Below are positions 28,232 to 37,764 of a stretch of DNA of 64,000 bases, one piece after another. This DNA is from Caballeronia insecticola. GTDB taxonomy: Bacteria > Pseudomonadota > Gammaproteobacteria > Burkholderiales > Burkholderiaceae. The notes under the pieces are model-generated. The model ran no database searches. It had not been told where the DNA came from and worked only from the letters and a program-made list of their open reading frames with translations. A program made the translations under genes and the position numbers. The DNA lies in assembly GCF_000402035.1 (NCBI RefSeq), contig NC_021289.1, positions 1,116,001 to 1,180,000 on the forward strand, in the 5' to 3' direction. Within the stretch, counting starts at the first letter, position 1; every line of letters starts with the position of its first letter.

Positions 28232-30895
28232 TTAATGCCCCGCAGCGCGGATTCGGGCCGTGGCTTGCGCAAGCCCGCTCCATGCGGGTTCGCGAGGCGC
28301 AAACTCCGCGCGAATATAGGCGGCGAGTTCCGCGACTTGCCGGTCGTCGAAAGAATCCTTGAAGCCGGGCATATAACCCAGTTCATCGGTGGCGGGCGCG
28401 TCGATGCCGTGCAGAATCACATGCAGCAAGTTATCCGGCGATGCATCGCTGACGCTCGTATTGAGCGACAGGAGCGGCCGCACGCCGAAATTGCCGACAC
28501 CGCCCGTCTGCGCATGACAGACCGCGCAGGCCGCATCGAACGTGCGCCGTCCGTTATCGAGCGCGTGCAGGCGCAGTGCATCGGGCTGAGACGGCGCGCG
28601 CGTCTCGACGGCAACGGGCGACAACGACGCGACGTAGTGCGCCATCGCGCGCACGTCTTCGGCGGGCAGCGTCGCGAGATGCGAGACGACCGGCGCCATC
28701 GGTCCCGCGGCCACGCCGTGCTCGTGCGAGAAGCCCGTGCGCAGATAGTCGAAGAGTGCCTGCTCGGTCCAACGCACTGGCAACTTCGAATTCGCGACCA
28801 GCGACGGCGCCATCCAGCCTTCCGCGCTGCCGCCCGTGAGATAGAGCCGCCCGCCCTTTTCCGCGCCGATCGCGTTGCGCGGCGAGTGGCAAGCGCCGCA
28901 ATGGCCCGCGCCATCGACCAGATATTTGCCGCGATTCCACAGCGCCGAACGCGTGGCATCGGGCACATACTCGCCCTGCTTCAGATACAGCGCGTTCCAT
29001 CCCGCGACGAGCCCGCGCTGATTCAACGGAAACGGCAGACGCGTCTGCGGCGGCGTCGATTCGACAGCGGGCTGCGACATCAAATACGCATAGAGCGCGG
29101 TCATGTCGGCGTCGCTGATCTTCGCGAACGAGGTGTATGGAAACGCGGGATACAGATGATGACCGTCGCGCGAAATGCCTTGCCGCATCGCGCGATCGAA
29201 CGCGGCGAACGACCAGTTGCCGATGCCGGTCTTCTCATCGGGCGTGATGTTCGTCGTGTAGACCGTGCCGAATGGCGTCTCCAGCCCGAGGCCGCCCGCG
29301 TTGACCGCGCCGCCCGGCGCCGTGTGGCAGACCGCGCAATCGCCGGCGGCGGCGACGTCGCGTCCGCGTGCGATGGTGGCCTGCGACCACGTCGATGCAT
29401 CGGGCTTTGCAATCGATGCGATCGGTGCGCGCAGCGGCCACGCCGTGCACGCAAGCGCGACGAGTCCGCCCAGACCCGTCGCCGCCATTGCGCCGCGCAG
29501 CGTGCGGCGCATGCGTCGCGGCAACGCGTTGCCTGGCGCGCTCGCGCCGTTCAATGCGTCACGCACGCGCTCCGGCGTGAACGGCGGCGCACGGAAGCGC
29601 ACGCCGGTTGCATCGTAGAGTGCATTGGCGATCGCCGCAGCGGCAGGCGACGTATCGATCGACGGCGCTTCACGCGTGGCCGGCGTGTCTTGAAGCGCAG
29701 TCGTTTCGATGCGATGCGCAAGCGGTTGCGCACGCGGCGTCTCATCGTGCGCGGCGTGCGCATCGAGCCGCACGCCGATCAGTTTCGATGCCGCCGCCGC
29801 GATACGCGCCGACGACATGCCCGCAATTGCACCGATGCTGCGCCGTCCCTTCGCGCTTCCCGCGACGACGCGCTGTATCGCGACATCGCCGGTTGCGCGG
29901 TTCACATCGAGATCGACGATCCATGCGCTGTACGCGTCGTCGCGCTTGTCGAACGCGAAGCCTCGGCCTTGCAGGTTTTTGGCGTTGCCCGCGCGTTTCG
30001 CTTTCGTGGTCCACGACGCGCGGTCGGCCAGCGTGTCGATCAGTTCGCGCGCGCCTGCATCGTCTATCGGATCGAGATGCGCGAGGCGATACTGCAGCGG
30101 ATCGATTGCGCGTGCATCGGCAATTTCATCGATGAAGGATTCGCGCGCGAACGCGTGCGCCGTGTGGGGAATCGTTTCGAAGCCATCGTCCGTGTGCAGC
30201 GTTTCATCGCGCACCGCGTAAGGGTTAGGCGTATGTTCGCTCGATGTCTCGTGCATCGAACGGCCCGTGTCGGCGTCGTAGCGCCATGCATTCAGATGCC
30301 CGGCTTCGTCGAGCGATGCGCCAAGACTCATGCGCACGTCTTTCGTTTCGCGCGCGCTCATCACGCCGCGCACATGCACCGCGCGTCCGGTGCGATGCAG
30401 CAGCATGACCGCCGCAAGCGTCGCCACGAAGGACTCGTCTTCGATATTCGACGTTGCACGTATTGCGAATCGCGTGGCAGGCAAGCCCGACGCATGAGCG
30501 AGTTGTGCGCAAAGCTGCTGCGCGTCGGAAGTGGCGCAACGTAGTTCGATCGATGTGCCATCGTCGCGCGCGAGGACGTCGCATGCATGGAGCGCATCGT
30601 CGAAAAGCGGCCACGTATAGCGCTTTTCGTGCGGCAAGCGTTCGCGCGACGTCACGATGGCCGATGCCTCCGCGTCCGGTTGCGCGAGCGCCGCAGCGAG
30701 CCGCCGCGCCGCATCGAATGCATGCTGCGCTTCATCCGCGACGAACGCGCCCATGCTTCCCGCCGCAATCCACGACACGCCCGCATCCAGCGACATGCGC
30801 GCGGCAAGCGTCGCGATATCATCATCGATATCGACGATCACGCATGCAGCAAGCGTGGCTATCTCACACACGCGCAGATCGCTCATATCGTTCAT
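28232..30895 (-). CDS. Nicotinate dehydrogenase cytochrome subunit with shortened molybdopterin domain (NicB-like)
   Basis: An 887-residue fusion. Residues ~1-445 resemble the later part of a molybdopterin-binding dehydrogenase subunit (SFIDEIADARAIDPLQYRL, AYSAWIVDLDVNRATGDV, ANALYDATGVRFRAPPFTPE). A membrane segment follows (~467-489). Three c-type haem sites then come at CAVCH 520-524, CGACH 666-670 and CAVCH 790-794. In the usual NicB the molybdenum part is about 730 residues; here it is far shorter and the G-x-G-E catalytic motif is missing before ANALYDATG. It likely serves as membrane electron acceptor for hydroxylation of nicotinate. ATG 30895 overlaps the nicA stop. Confidence 0.78.
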   Translation of the reverse strand: MNDMSDLRVCEIATLAACVIVDIDDDIATLAARMSLDAGVSWIAAGSMGAFVADEAQHAFDAARRLAAALAQPDAEASAIVTSRERLPHEKRYTWPLFDDALHACDVLARDDGTSIELRCATSDAQQLCAQLAHASGLPATRFAIRATSNIEDESFVATLAAVMLLHRTGRAVHVRGVMSARETKDVRMSLGASLDEAGHLNAWRYDADTGRSMHETSSEHTPNPYAVRDETLHTDDGFETIPHTAHAFARESFIDEIADARAIDPLQYRLAHLDPIDDAGARELIDTLADRASWTTKAKRAGNAKNLQGRGFAFDKRDDAYSAWIVDLDVNRATGDVAIQRVVAGSAKGRRSIGAIAGMSSARIAAAASKLIGVRLDAHAAHDETPRAQPLAHRIETTALQDTPATREAPSIDTSPAAAAIANALYDATGVRFRAPPFTPERVRDALNGASAPGNALPRRMRRTLRGAMAATGLGGLVALACTAWPLRAPIASIAKPDASTWSQATIARGRDVAAAGDCAVCHTAPGGAVNAGGLGLETPFGTVYTTNITPDEKTGIGNWSFAAFDRAMRQGISRDGHHLYPAFPYTSFAKISDADMTALYAYLMSQPAVESTPPQTRLPFPLNQRGLVAGWNALYLKQGEYVPDATRSALWNRGKYLVDGAGHCGACHSPRNAIGAEKGGRLYLTGGSAEGWMAPSLVANSKLPVRWTEQALFDYLRTGFSHEHGVAAGPMAPVVSHLATLPAEDVRAMAHYVASLSPVAVETRAPSQPDALRLHALDNGRRTFDAACAVCHAQTGGVGNFGVRPLLSLNTSVSDASPDNLLHVILHGIDAPATDELGYMPGFKDSFDDRQVAELAAYIRAEFAPREPAWSGLAQATARIRAAGH

Positions 30896-31401
30896 CGCGT
30901 GCACGCCCGCATTTCGTCGCGCACATACTTCGCCGCGCGCCGCACCGCCGCGAGTATCTCCAGATGCGTACCGCAGCGGCACAGGTTGAAGCGCAAGGCA
31001 TCCTTGATCGCATCGTCGTCGGGATCGGGATTGCGGTCGAGCAGCGCCTTCGTGCTCATGATCATGCCGTTCAGGCAATAGCCGCATTGCGCCGCCTGCT
31101 CGTCGATGAACGCGCGCTGAATCGGATGCGGCGCGTGGATATCGCCGAGGCCTTCGAGCGTTGTCGTCTCGCGGCCGATGGCGGCGGCCACCGGCACCAC
31201 GCACGAACGCGTCGCGCCGCCGTTCATCAGCACGGTACACGCGCCGCATTGTCCGAGTCCGCAGCCGTACTTCGGGCCGTTCAACTCGAAGTCGTTGCGC
31301 AGCACGTAGAGTAGCGGCGTGCTGCGTTCGGTGACGACGGTGCGCGTGCAGCCGTTGACGGTGAGCGTCACGGCCTGCGCGTTCGATACGGGCTCGGTCA
31401 T
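30892..31401 (-). CDS. nicA: Nicotinate dehydrogenase [2Fe-2S] subunit (NicA)
   Basis: A 169-residue small subunit of the xanthine dehydrogenase family. Cys 47, 52, 55 and 67 form the plant-type [2Fe-2S] site (GCGLGQCGAC). Cys 106, 109, 141 and 143 form the second (CGYC and CRC). It passes electrons from the molybdenum centre during hydroxylation of nicotinate to 6-hydroxynicotinate. It is coupled to the cytochrome subunit by an ATGA overlap and lies 55 bp after nicC. Confidence 0.88.
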   Translation of the reverse strand: MTEPVSNAQAVTLTVNGCTRTVVTERSTPLLYVLRNDFELNGPKYGCGLGQCGACTVLMNGGATRSCVVPVAAAIGRETTTLEGLGDIHAPHPIQRAFIDEQAAQCGYCLNGMIMSTKALLDRNPDPDDDAIKDALRFNLCRCGTHLEILAAVRRAAKYVRDEMRACTR

Positions 31402-31456
31402 CGGCTATCTTGATTCATGGTGAAGCGCCGCCGAACGAGTGCGACGGCGCGTGACG

Positions 31457-32770
<1,314 letters not shown>

Positions 32771-32837
32771 TCACGGGTTTTCCCTGAAGGAGTGCGAGCA
32801 TGCACCAACAAGAAAGTCATGATCTCGCTTGTTTAAT

Positions 32838-32852
32838 TGCAGTGTGTACACT
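32838..32852 (-). promoter_or_regulatory. Putative regulator site 2 at the nicE promoter
   Basis: An exact inverted copy of the 15-mer at 32687-32701 (TGCAGTGTGTACACT on the plus strand), about 57 bp upstream of the nicE start codon. The symmetric placement fits co-ordinate control of both divergent nic operons. Confidence 0.65.
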
Positions 32853-32908
32853 AGACTTTGCTTGACCGATATCAATCCTGCGTACCTGACATACGGAGTC
32901 GAACAGAG

Positions 32909-33661
32909 ATGAGCAAGAGCTTTCGCATCGGCCAGATCGTGCCGAGTTCCAACACGACGATGGAAACCGAGATTCCGGCGATGCTGCTCGCGCGGCAAAC
33001 CATCCGCCCGGAGCGCTTCACGTTTCATTCGAGCCGCATGCGCATGAAGAAGGTCGTGAAGGAAGAACTCGCCGCAATGGACGCCGAGTCGGACCGCTGC
33101 GCCGTCGAACTGTCCGATGCGCGTGTCGATGTGCTCGGCTATGCGTGTCTCGTCGCGATCATGGCAATGGGGCGCGGCTATCACCGCGTGTCGCAGGCGC
33201 GTCTCACGAAGCACACCGCCGAGAACGGCGGCGCCGCGCCAGTGATCACGAGCGCGGGCGCGCTGGTCGATGCGCTCAAGGTGATGAAGGCGAAGCGCGT
33301 TGTGGTGGTGGCGCCTTATATGAAGCCGTTGACGGAACTGGTTGTCGATTACATCCAGAACGAAGGCTTCGAAGTGATCGACTATCGCGCGCTGGAAATT
33401 CCCGACAATCTCGATGTCGCGCGTCACGATCCGCGCAATCTGCCGGGCATCGTGCAATCGATGAAGTATCAGGACGCGGACGTCATCGTGCTCTCGGCCT
33501 GCGTGCAGATGCCGTCGTTGCCCGCAGTGCCGAAGGTCGAGGCGCTCACCGGCAAGCCGGTGCTGACCGCGGCCATCGCCACGACTTACGCAATGCTGCG
33601 CGAGCTCGATCTCGAACCGGTCGTGCCCGGCGCGGGCGCGCTTCTGTCCGGAGCCTATTGA
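32909..33661 (+). CDS. nicE: Maleate cis-trans isomerase (NicE)
   Basis: A 250-residue member of the Asp/Glu racemase superfamily. The first catalytic cysteine region is replaced by the family's VPSSNTTMETEIPAML; the second cysteine lies in VIVLSACVQMPSLP. It turns maleate into fumarate, the last step of nicotinate degradation. ATG 32909 fits the family N-terminus; upstream in-frame codons include the operator. First gene of the plus-strand nicE-D-X-F run. Confidence 0.9.
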   Translation: MSKSFRIGQIVPSSNTTMETEIPAMLLARQTIRPERFTFHSSRMRMKKVVKEELAAMDAESDRCAVELSDARVDVLGYACLVAIMAMGRGYHRVSQARLTKHTAENGGAAPVITSAGALVDALKVMKAKRVVVVAPYMKPLTELVVDYIQNEGFEVIDYRALEIPDNLDVARHDPRNLPGIVQSMKYQDADVIVLSACVQMPSLPAVPKVEALTGKPVLTAAIATTYAMLRELDLEPVVPGAGALLSGAY

Positions 33662-33664
33662 GCG

Positions 33665-34492
33665 ATGCCATCGACCTATCTTTACGGCGCGAACGTCAAT
33701 GCGAACGGCATCCGCCAGCACTATTTGCGCTATGGCGGCAACGAAGGCGAACGGGCGAAGCGCGACGCCGTCATCCTGATTCCGGGCATCACGAGCCCGG
33801 CGGTGACGTGGGGCTTTGTCGCCGAGACGCTCGGCCGTCAGTTCGATACCTACGTGCTCGATGTGCGCGGCCGCGGTCTCTCCGAAGCATCGACTACGCT
33901 CGACTACAGCCTCGACGCGCAAGCCGAAGATGTGCGCGCGCTCGCTCAGGCACTGAAGCTCGAACGCTATGCATTCGTCGGCCACTCGATGGGCGCGCGC
34001 ATCGCGCTCCGCGCCGCGCGCACGCAGCCGCGCGGCCTCACGCGCGCCGTGCTGATCGACCCGCCGGTGTCCGGTCCGGGCCGCCGTGCGTATCCGTCGA
34101 AGCTGCCGTGGTATGTCGATTCGATCGCGCTGGCCACGAAAGGCATCGACGCGGAAGGCATGCGCGCGTTCTGCCCGACGTGGACCGAAGAACAACTGCG
34201 TCTGCGCGCGCAATGGCTGCATACGTGCGACGAACGCGCGATCCGCGCGAGCTTCGAAGGCTTTCATACCGACGACATCCACGCCGACCTGCCGAAGCTG
34301 CGCGTGCCCGCGCTGCTGATGACGGCAGAACGCGGCGACGTCGTGCGCGAGACAGACGTCGCCGAAATGCAGACGCTCGCGCCGGAACTGCAACACACGC
34401 GTGTGCCGAACGCGGGCCACATGATTCCGTGGGACAACGAAGCCGGCTTCTATGCGGCCTTCGGCGATTTCCTCGGCGCGCGGCTGGTTTAA
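33665..34492 (+). CDS. nicD: N-formylmaleamate deformylase (NicD)
   Basis: A 275-residue alpha/beta hydrolase. Ser 108 in GHSMG, Asp 132 in LIDPP and His 252 in NAGHMIPW make up the triad described for NicD. It removes formate from N-formylmaleamate to give maleamate. It starts 3 bp after the nicE stop. Confidence 0.88.
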   Translation: MPSTYLYGANVNANGIRQHYLRYGGNEGERAKRDAVILIPGITSPAVTWGFVAETLGRQFDTYVLDVRGRGLSEASTTLDYSLDAQAEDVRALAQALKLERYAFVGHSMGARIALRAARTQPRGLTRAVLIDPPVSGPGRRAYPSKLPWYVDSIALATKGIDAEGMRAFCPTWTEEQLRLRAQWLHTCDERAIRASFEGFHTDDIHADLPKLRVPALLMTAERGDVVRETDVAEMQTLAPELQHTRVPNAGHMIPWDNEAGFYAAFGDFLGARLV

Positions 34493-34510
34493 ACGAAGGA
34501 GCCAACGAAC

Positions 34511-35545
34511 ATGGCCATCAGCGATTACGAAATGATCGACGCCTGGAAACGCGTGCTGACGCTCTCGAAGCTTCAGCCCGGCCAGACGGTCACGATACTC
34601 ACGAGCGCATCGACGCATCCGCAGACGCTATCGACCGCGCTTGTCGCCACGCAGTCGATGGGCGCGGTCGTCAACCGCCTCGATCTGCTGCCGGTGAACG
34701 GCGAGAAGGCGCTGTCGCGCGATTCGCTCGCGTATCTCGGCACCACACCGCTCACGGGGAATCACGCGGCCATCGCCGCATTGAAGGCGAGCGATCTCGT
34801 GCTCGATCTGATGACGCTGTTGTTCTCGCCGGAGCAGCACGACATTCTGAAGAGCGGCACCAAGATTCTGCTCGCGGTCGAGCCACCCGAAGTGCTCGCG
34901 CGCCTCGTGCCGACCGAAGCCGATCGCACGCGCGTGCGCGCCGCCGCGAAGCGTATCGAGGGCGCGCGCCGCGTGAGCGTCAAGTCGAAGTCCGGCACCG
35001 ATCTCGTGTGTCCGCTCGGCGAGTTTCCGGCGATCTCCGAATACGGTTTCGTCGATGAACCCGGCCGCTGGGATCACTGGCCGAGCGGTTTCGTGCTGAC
35101 GTTCCCGAACGAAGGCGCGACGCGCGGGCAGATCGTCATCGATCGCGGCGACATTCTGCTGCCGCAAAAACGCTATGTGAACGACCCGATCACGCTGACC
35201 GTCGAAAACGGCTACGCGACGCAGATCGAAGGCGGCGTCGATGCGGCCTTGCTGCGCGACTACATGGAATCGTTCAACGATCCCGAAGGTTATGCGATCT
35301 CGCACATCGGCTGGGGATTGCAACCGCGCGCGCGCTGGTCGACGCTCGGTCTCTACGACCGCGAAGCGACCATCGGCATGGATGCGCGCGCGTTCGAAGG
35401 CAATTTCCTGTTCTCGCTCGGACCGAACAACGAGGCGGGCGGAAGCCGCACCACGACCTGTCATATCGACATTCCGCTGCGCCATTGCGACGTGATGCTC
35501 GACGGCGATCCCGTCGTGCTGAACGGCGTCGTGATGGATCGTTAA
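34511..35545 (+). CDS. nicX: 2,5-dihydroxypyridine 5,6-dioxygenase (NicX)
   Basis: A 344-residue iron-dependent ring-cleaving dioxygenase of the NicX/leucyl-aminopeptidase-like family. Family length is about 350. The C-terminal half has candidate metal-binding His and Asp residues in HIGWGLQPRARW and TTTCHIDIPLRHCD. It opens 2,5-dihydroxypyridine to N-formylmaleamate, the NicD substrate. AAGGAG precedes ATG 34511. Confidence 0.88.
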   Translation: MAISDYEMIDAWKRVLTLSKLQPGQTVTILTSASTHPQTLSTALVATQSMGAVVNRLDLLPVNGEKALSRDSLAYLGTTPLTGNHAAIAALKASDLVLDLMTLLFSPEQHDILKSGTKILLAVEPPEVLARLVPTEADRTRVRAAAKRIEGARRVSVKSKSGTDLVCPLGEFPAISEYGFVDEPGRWDHWPSGFVLTFPNEGATRGQIVIDRGDILLPQKRYVNDPITLTVENGYATQIEGGVDAALLRDYMESFNDPEGYAISHIGWGLQPRARWSTLGLYDREATIGMDARAFEGNFLFSLGPNNEAGGSRTTTCHIDIPLRHCDVMLDGDPVVLNGVVMDR

Positions 35546-35564
35546 ATACGTGAGGGGCACGCAC

Positions 35565-36218
35565 ATGAGCGTTATCGAAAGCCACGCCGAATCGGGCGTG
35601 TACAAAAGCCAGGGCTTCGGCACGCCGCTGCCTGTGAAGGGCAACGTGGGCTTGCTGATCGTCGATTTCGTCGTCGGCTTCGCGGACCCGCACACGTTCG
35701 GCGGCGGCAATATCGAGCCGGCCATCGCGCGCACGGTGCATCTGCTCGCGGCCGCGCGCCGCCACGGCTGGCCGGTCGCGCACAGCCGCATTGTCTATGC
35801 GGACAACGGCAGCGACGACAACATCTTCTCCATCAAGGTGCCCGGCATGGCCACGCTGACGGAAGATCATCCGAACAGCGCGATCGTGCCCGAGCTCACG
35901 CCCGCGCGCGGCGAACTCGTCGTGCGCAAGACCGTGCCTTCCGCGTTCTTCGGCACGCAGCTCGCGCCGTGGCTGTCGCAACGCGCGGTGCAGACGCTGT
36001 TGGTGGCGGGCGCGGTGACGAGCGGATGCGTGCGCGCCAGTGTCGTCGATGCGATGTCGCATGGCTTTCGTCCGCTCGTCGTGTCCGATTGCGTCGGCGA
36101 CCGCGCGATTGCGCCGCACGAAGCGAATCTCTTCGACATGGCGCAGAAATACGCGGCGGTCATGCCGCTCGAAGACGCGCTTCATACGCTGGAAAGCGCC
36201 GCCGCAGCGGCCCGCTGA
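35565..36218 (+). CDS. nicF: Maleamate amidohydrolase (NicF)
   Basis: A 217-residue isochorismatase-fold amidase. The catalytic Asp is in LLIVDFVVGF, the Lys in VVRKTVPSAF and the nucleophile Cys in VAGAVTSGCVRAS. It hydrolyses maleamate to maleate and ammonium. ATG 35565 is preceded by GAGGGG; five earlier codons are not needed. It is last in the nicE-D-X-F run. Confidence 0.88.
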   Translation: MSVIESHAESGVYKSQGFGTPLPVKGNVGLLIVDFVVGFADPHTFGGGNIEPAIARTVHLLAAARRHGWPVAHSRIVYADNGSDDNIFSIKVPGMATLTEDHPNSAIVPELTPARGELVVRKTVPSAFFGTQLAPWLSQRAVQTLLVAGAVTSGCVRASVVDAMSHGFRPLVVSDCVGDRAIAPHEANLFDMAQKYAAVMPLEDALHTLESAAAAAR

Positions 36219-36236
36219 ACCCGTTTCCCGCAGCAC

Positions 36237-36272
36237 CGGAAGTCCCCGCGCAGGCCGCCCGGGGCGCTTCCG
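36237..36272 (+). terminator. Possible terminator hairpin after nicF
   Basis: A GC-rich interrupted stem: CGGAAG (36237-36242) plus CCCCG pairs with CGGGG plus CTTCCG (36267-36272). No T-tract follows, so termination, if any, would be partial. Confidence 0.4.
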
Positions 36273-36446
36273 CACGCCTGGCCAAAATAACAATAACTAT
36301 ATGATTTAAAAGCGATTTATTTCGAAAACCATTGCTTTCCGGATTTTGTCTTCGTAACTTATTTTCGTGGCTGAACGCAGGTCGCTACGCACGCTGATTC
36401 GCTCGCGGTGGCGCAAACAACGCTTCGATTTTCCAAGGAACACGAC

Positions 36447-37763
36447 ATGTCTTCCCCTTCACTCGACACGACGCGCGCCCCGGTGCTGACCGACGCGCAA
36501 GCCGAGCGCGCGCTATACCGCAAGCTCACGTGGCGGCTCATACCGTTCTTCTGTCTGTGCTATTTCTCGGCTTATCTGGACCGCGTGAACGTGGGTCTCG
36601 CGAAGCTGCAGATGCTCGACGCGCTCAAGTTCAGCGACACCGTCTACGGTCTCGGCGCGGGTTTGTTCTTCGTCGGCTATATCCTCTTCGAAGTGCCGAG
36701 CAACCTGATTCTGCAAAAGGTCGGCGCAAAGTTGTGGATCGCGCGGATCATGGTCACGTGGGGCATCCTCTCCGGCCTCACCATGTTCGTCACCACGCCC
36801 ACGCAGTTCTACGTGCTGCGCTTTCTGCTCGGCGTGGCCGAAGCCGGTTTTCTGCCGGGCGTGCTGCTCTATCTCACGAACTGGTTTCCGGATGCGCGCC
36901 GCAGCAAGATCATCGCGCTCTTCATGATGGGGCTGCCGCTGTCGAGTCTGGTCGGCGGGCCGCTGTCGGGCTGGATCGTCACGTTCTTCGACGGCCTGCA
37001 CGGCTGGCAAGGCTGGCAATGGCTCTTCGGTCTGGAAGCGCTGCCGTCGATCTTTCTCGGCGTGCTCGTGTTCTTCTATCTGCCGAACACGCCCGATACA
37101 GCCAAGTTCCTCGACCACGACGAACGCGCGCGCCTCAAGCTCGATCTCGCGGGCGAAGCGCATGGCGGGAAGCGTCATCGGCTGATGGATGCGTTCACCG
37201 ATCCGAAGGTCTGGGCGCTCGGCCTGATCGACTTGTGCGTGCTGCTCGGCACCTACGCGATCAGCTTCTGGATGCCGACAATGCTGCGCGACTCCGGCGT
37301 GCACAGCGCGCTCACCATCGGCATGCTGACCGCGATTCCGAATGCGCTCGCCGTCGTCATGATGCTCGTCACCGGCGCGAGTTCCGACAAGTTCCGCGAA
37401 CGCCGCTGGCATATCGTCGTGCCGTTCGCCTGCACCGCGTTCGGTCTGATCGCGAGCACGTTCTTCACCGGCAGCACGGCGGCGCTCGTTATCCTCTTGT
37501 CGATTGCGAATGCGGGCGTGGCCGCGGCGATGCCGGTTGTGTGGGCGCTGCCGTCCACGTTCCTGACAGGCACCGCGGCCGCCGCGGGCATTGCGTTCGC
37601 CTGTTCGATCGCCAATCTCGGCGGCTTCGCGAGCACCTACGTAATCGGCTGGCTGAAGGACTGGACGCACAGCATGAGCGCGGGTCTCATCGTGTTCGGC
37701 GTGTGCATGTTCTTCGGCTGCGTGCTCGCACTCGCGATGCCGAAGCACATCGTCAATCGTTGA
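36447..37763 (+). CDS. nicT: MFS transporter, NicT-like (ACS family)
   Basis: A 438-residue major facilitator protein of the anion:cation symporter family with about 12 membrane segments. The start helix is LIPFFCLCYFSAYLDRVNVG, and the loop 2-3 family motif appears as EVPSNLILQKVGAKLWIARI. In this context it probably imports nicotinate or a pathway intermediate. ATG 36447 follows AAGGAA. The next gene begins 1 bp after its stop, so both are co-transcribed. Confidence 0.8.
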   Translation: MSSPSLDTTRAPVLTDAQAERALYRKLTWRLIPFFCLCYFSAYLDRVNVGLAKLQMLDALKFSDTVYGLGAGLFFVGYILFEVPSNLILQKVGAKLWIARIMVTWGILSGLTMFVTTPTQFYVLRFLLGVAEAGFLPGVLLYLTNWFPDARRSKIIALFMMGLPLSSLVGGPLSGWIVTFFDGLHGWQGWQWLFGLEALPSIFLGVLVFFYLPNTPDTAKFLDHDERARLKLDLAGEAHGGKRHRLMDAFTDPKVWALGLIDLCVLLGTYAISFWMPTMLRDSGVHSALTIGMLTAIPNALAVVMMLVTGASSDKFRERRWHIVVPFACTAFGLIASTFFTGSTAALVILLSIANAGVAAAMPVVWALPSTFLTGTAAAAGIAFACSIANLGGFASTYVIGWLKDWTHSMSAGLIVFGVCMFFGCVLALAMPKHIVNR

Positions 37764-37764
37764 T

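Noticed and set aside
28235..30544. 769-codon plus-strand frame opposite the haem-bearing dehydrogenase gene
   Set aside because: The minus strand has CXXCH motifs, a membrane segment and family similarity; the plus frame is Arg/Cys-rich with no recognisable motif.
30896..31249. Upstream extension of the haem-bearing subunit to 1005 residues, as if it held the missing molybdopterin part
   Set aside because: The extension is in another frame of nicA and reads as basic shadow sequence; the ATGA overlap at 30895 gives a natural start. The molybdopterin part is therefore really short.
32771..34618. 615-codon minus-strand frame opposite nicE and nicD
   Set aside because: No motif and composition of an antisense shadow; nicE and nicD are well supported on the plus strand.
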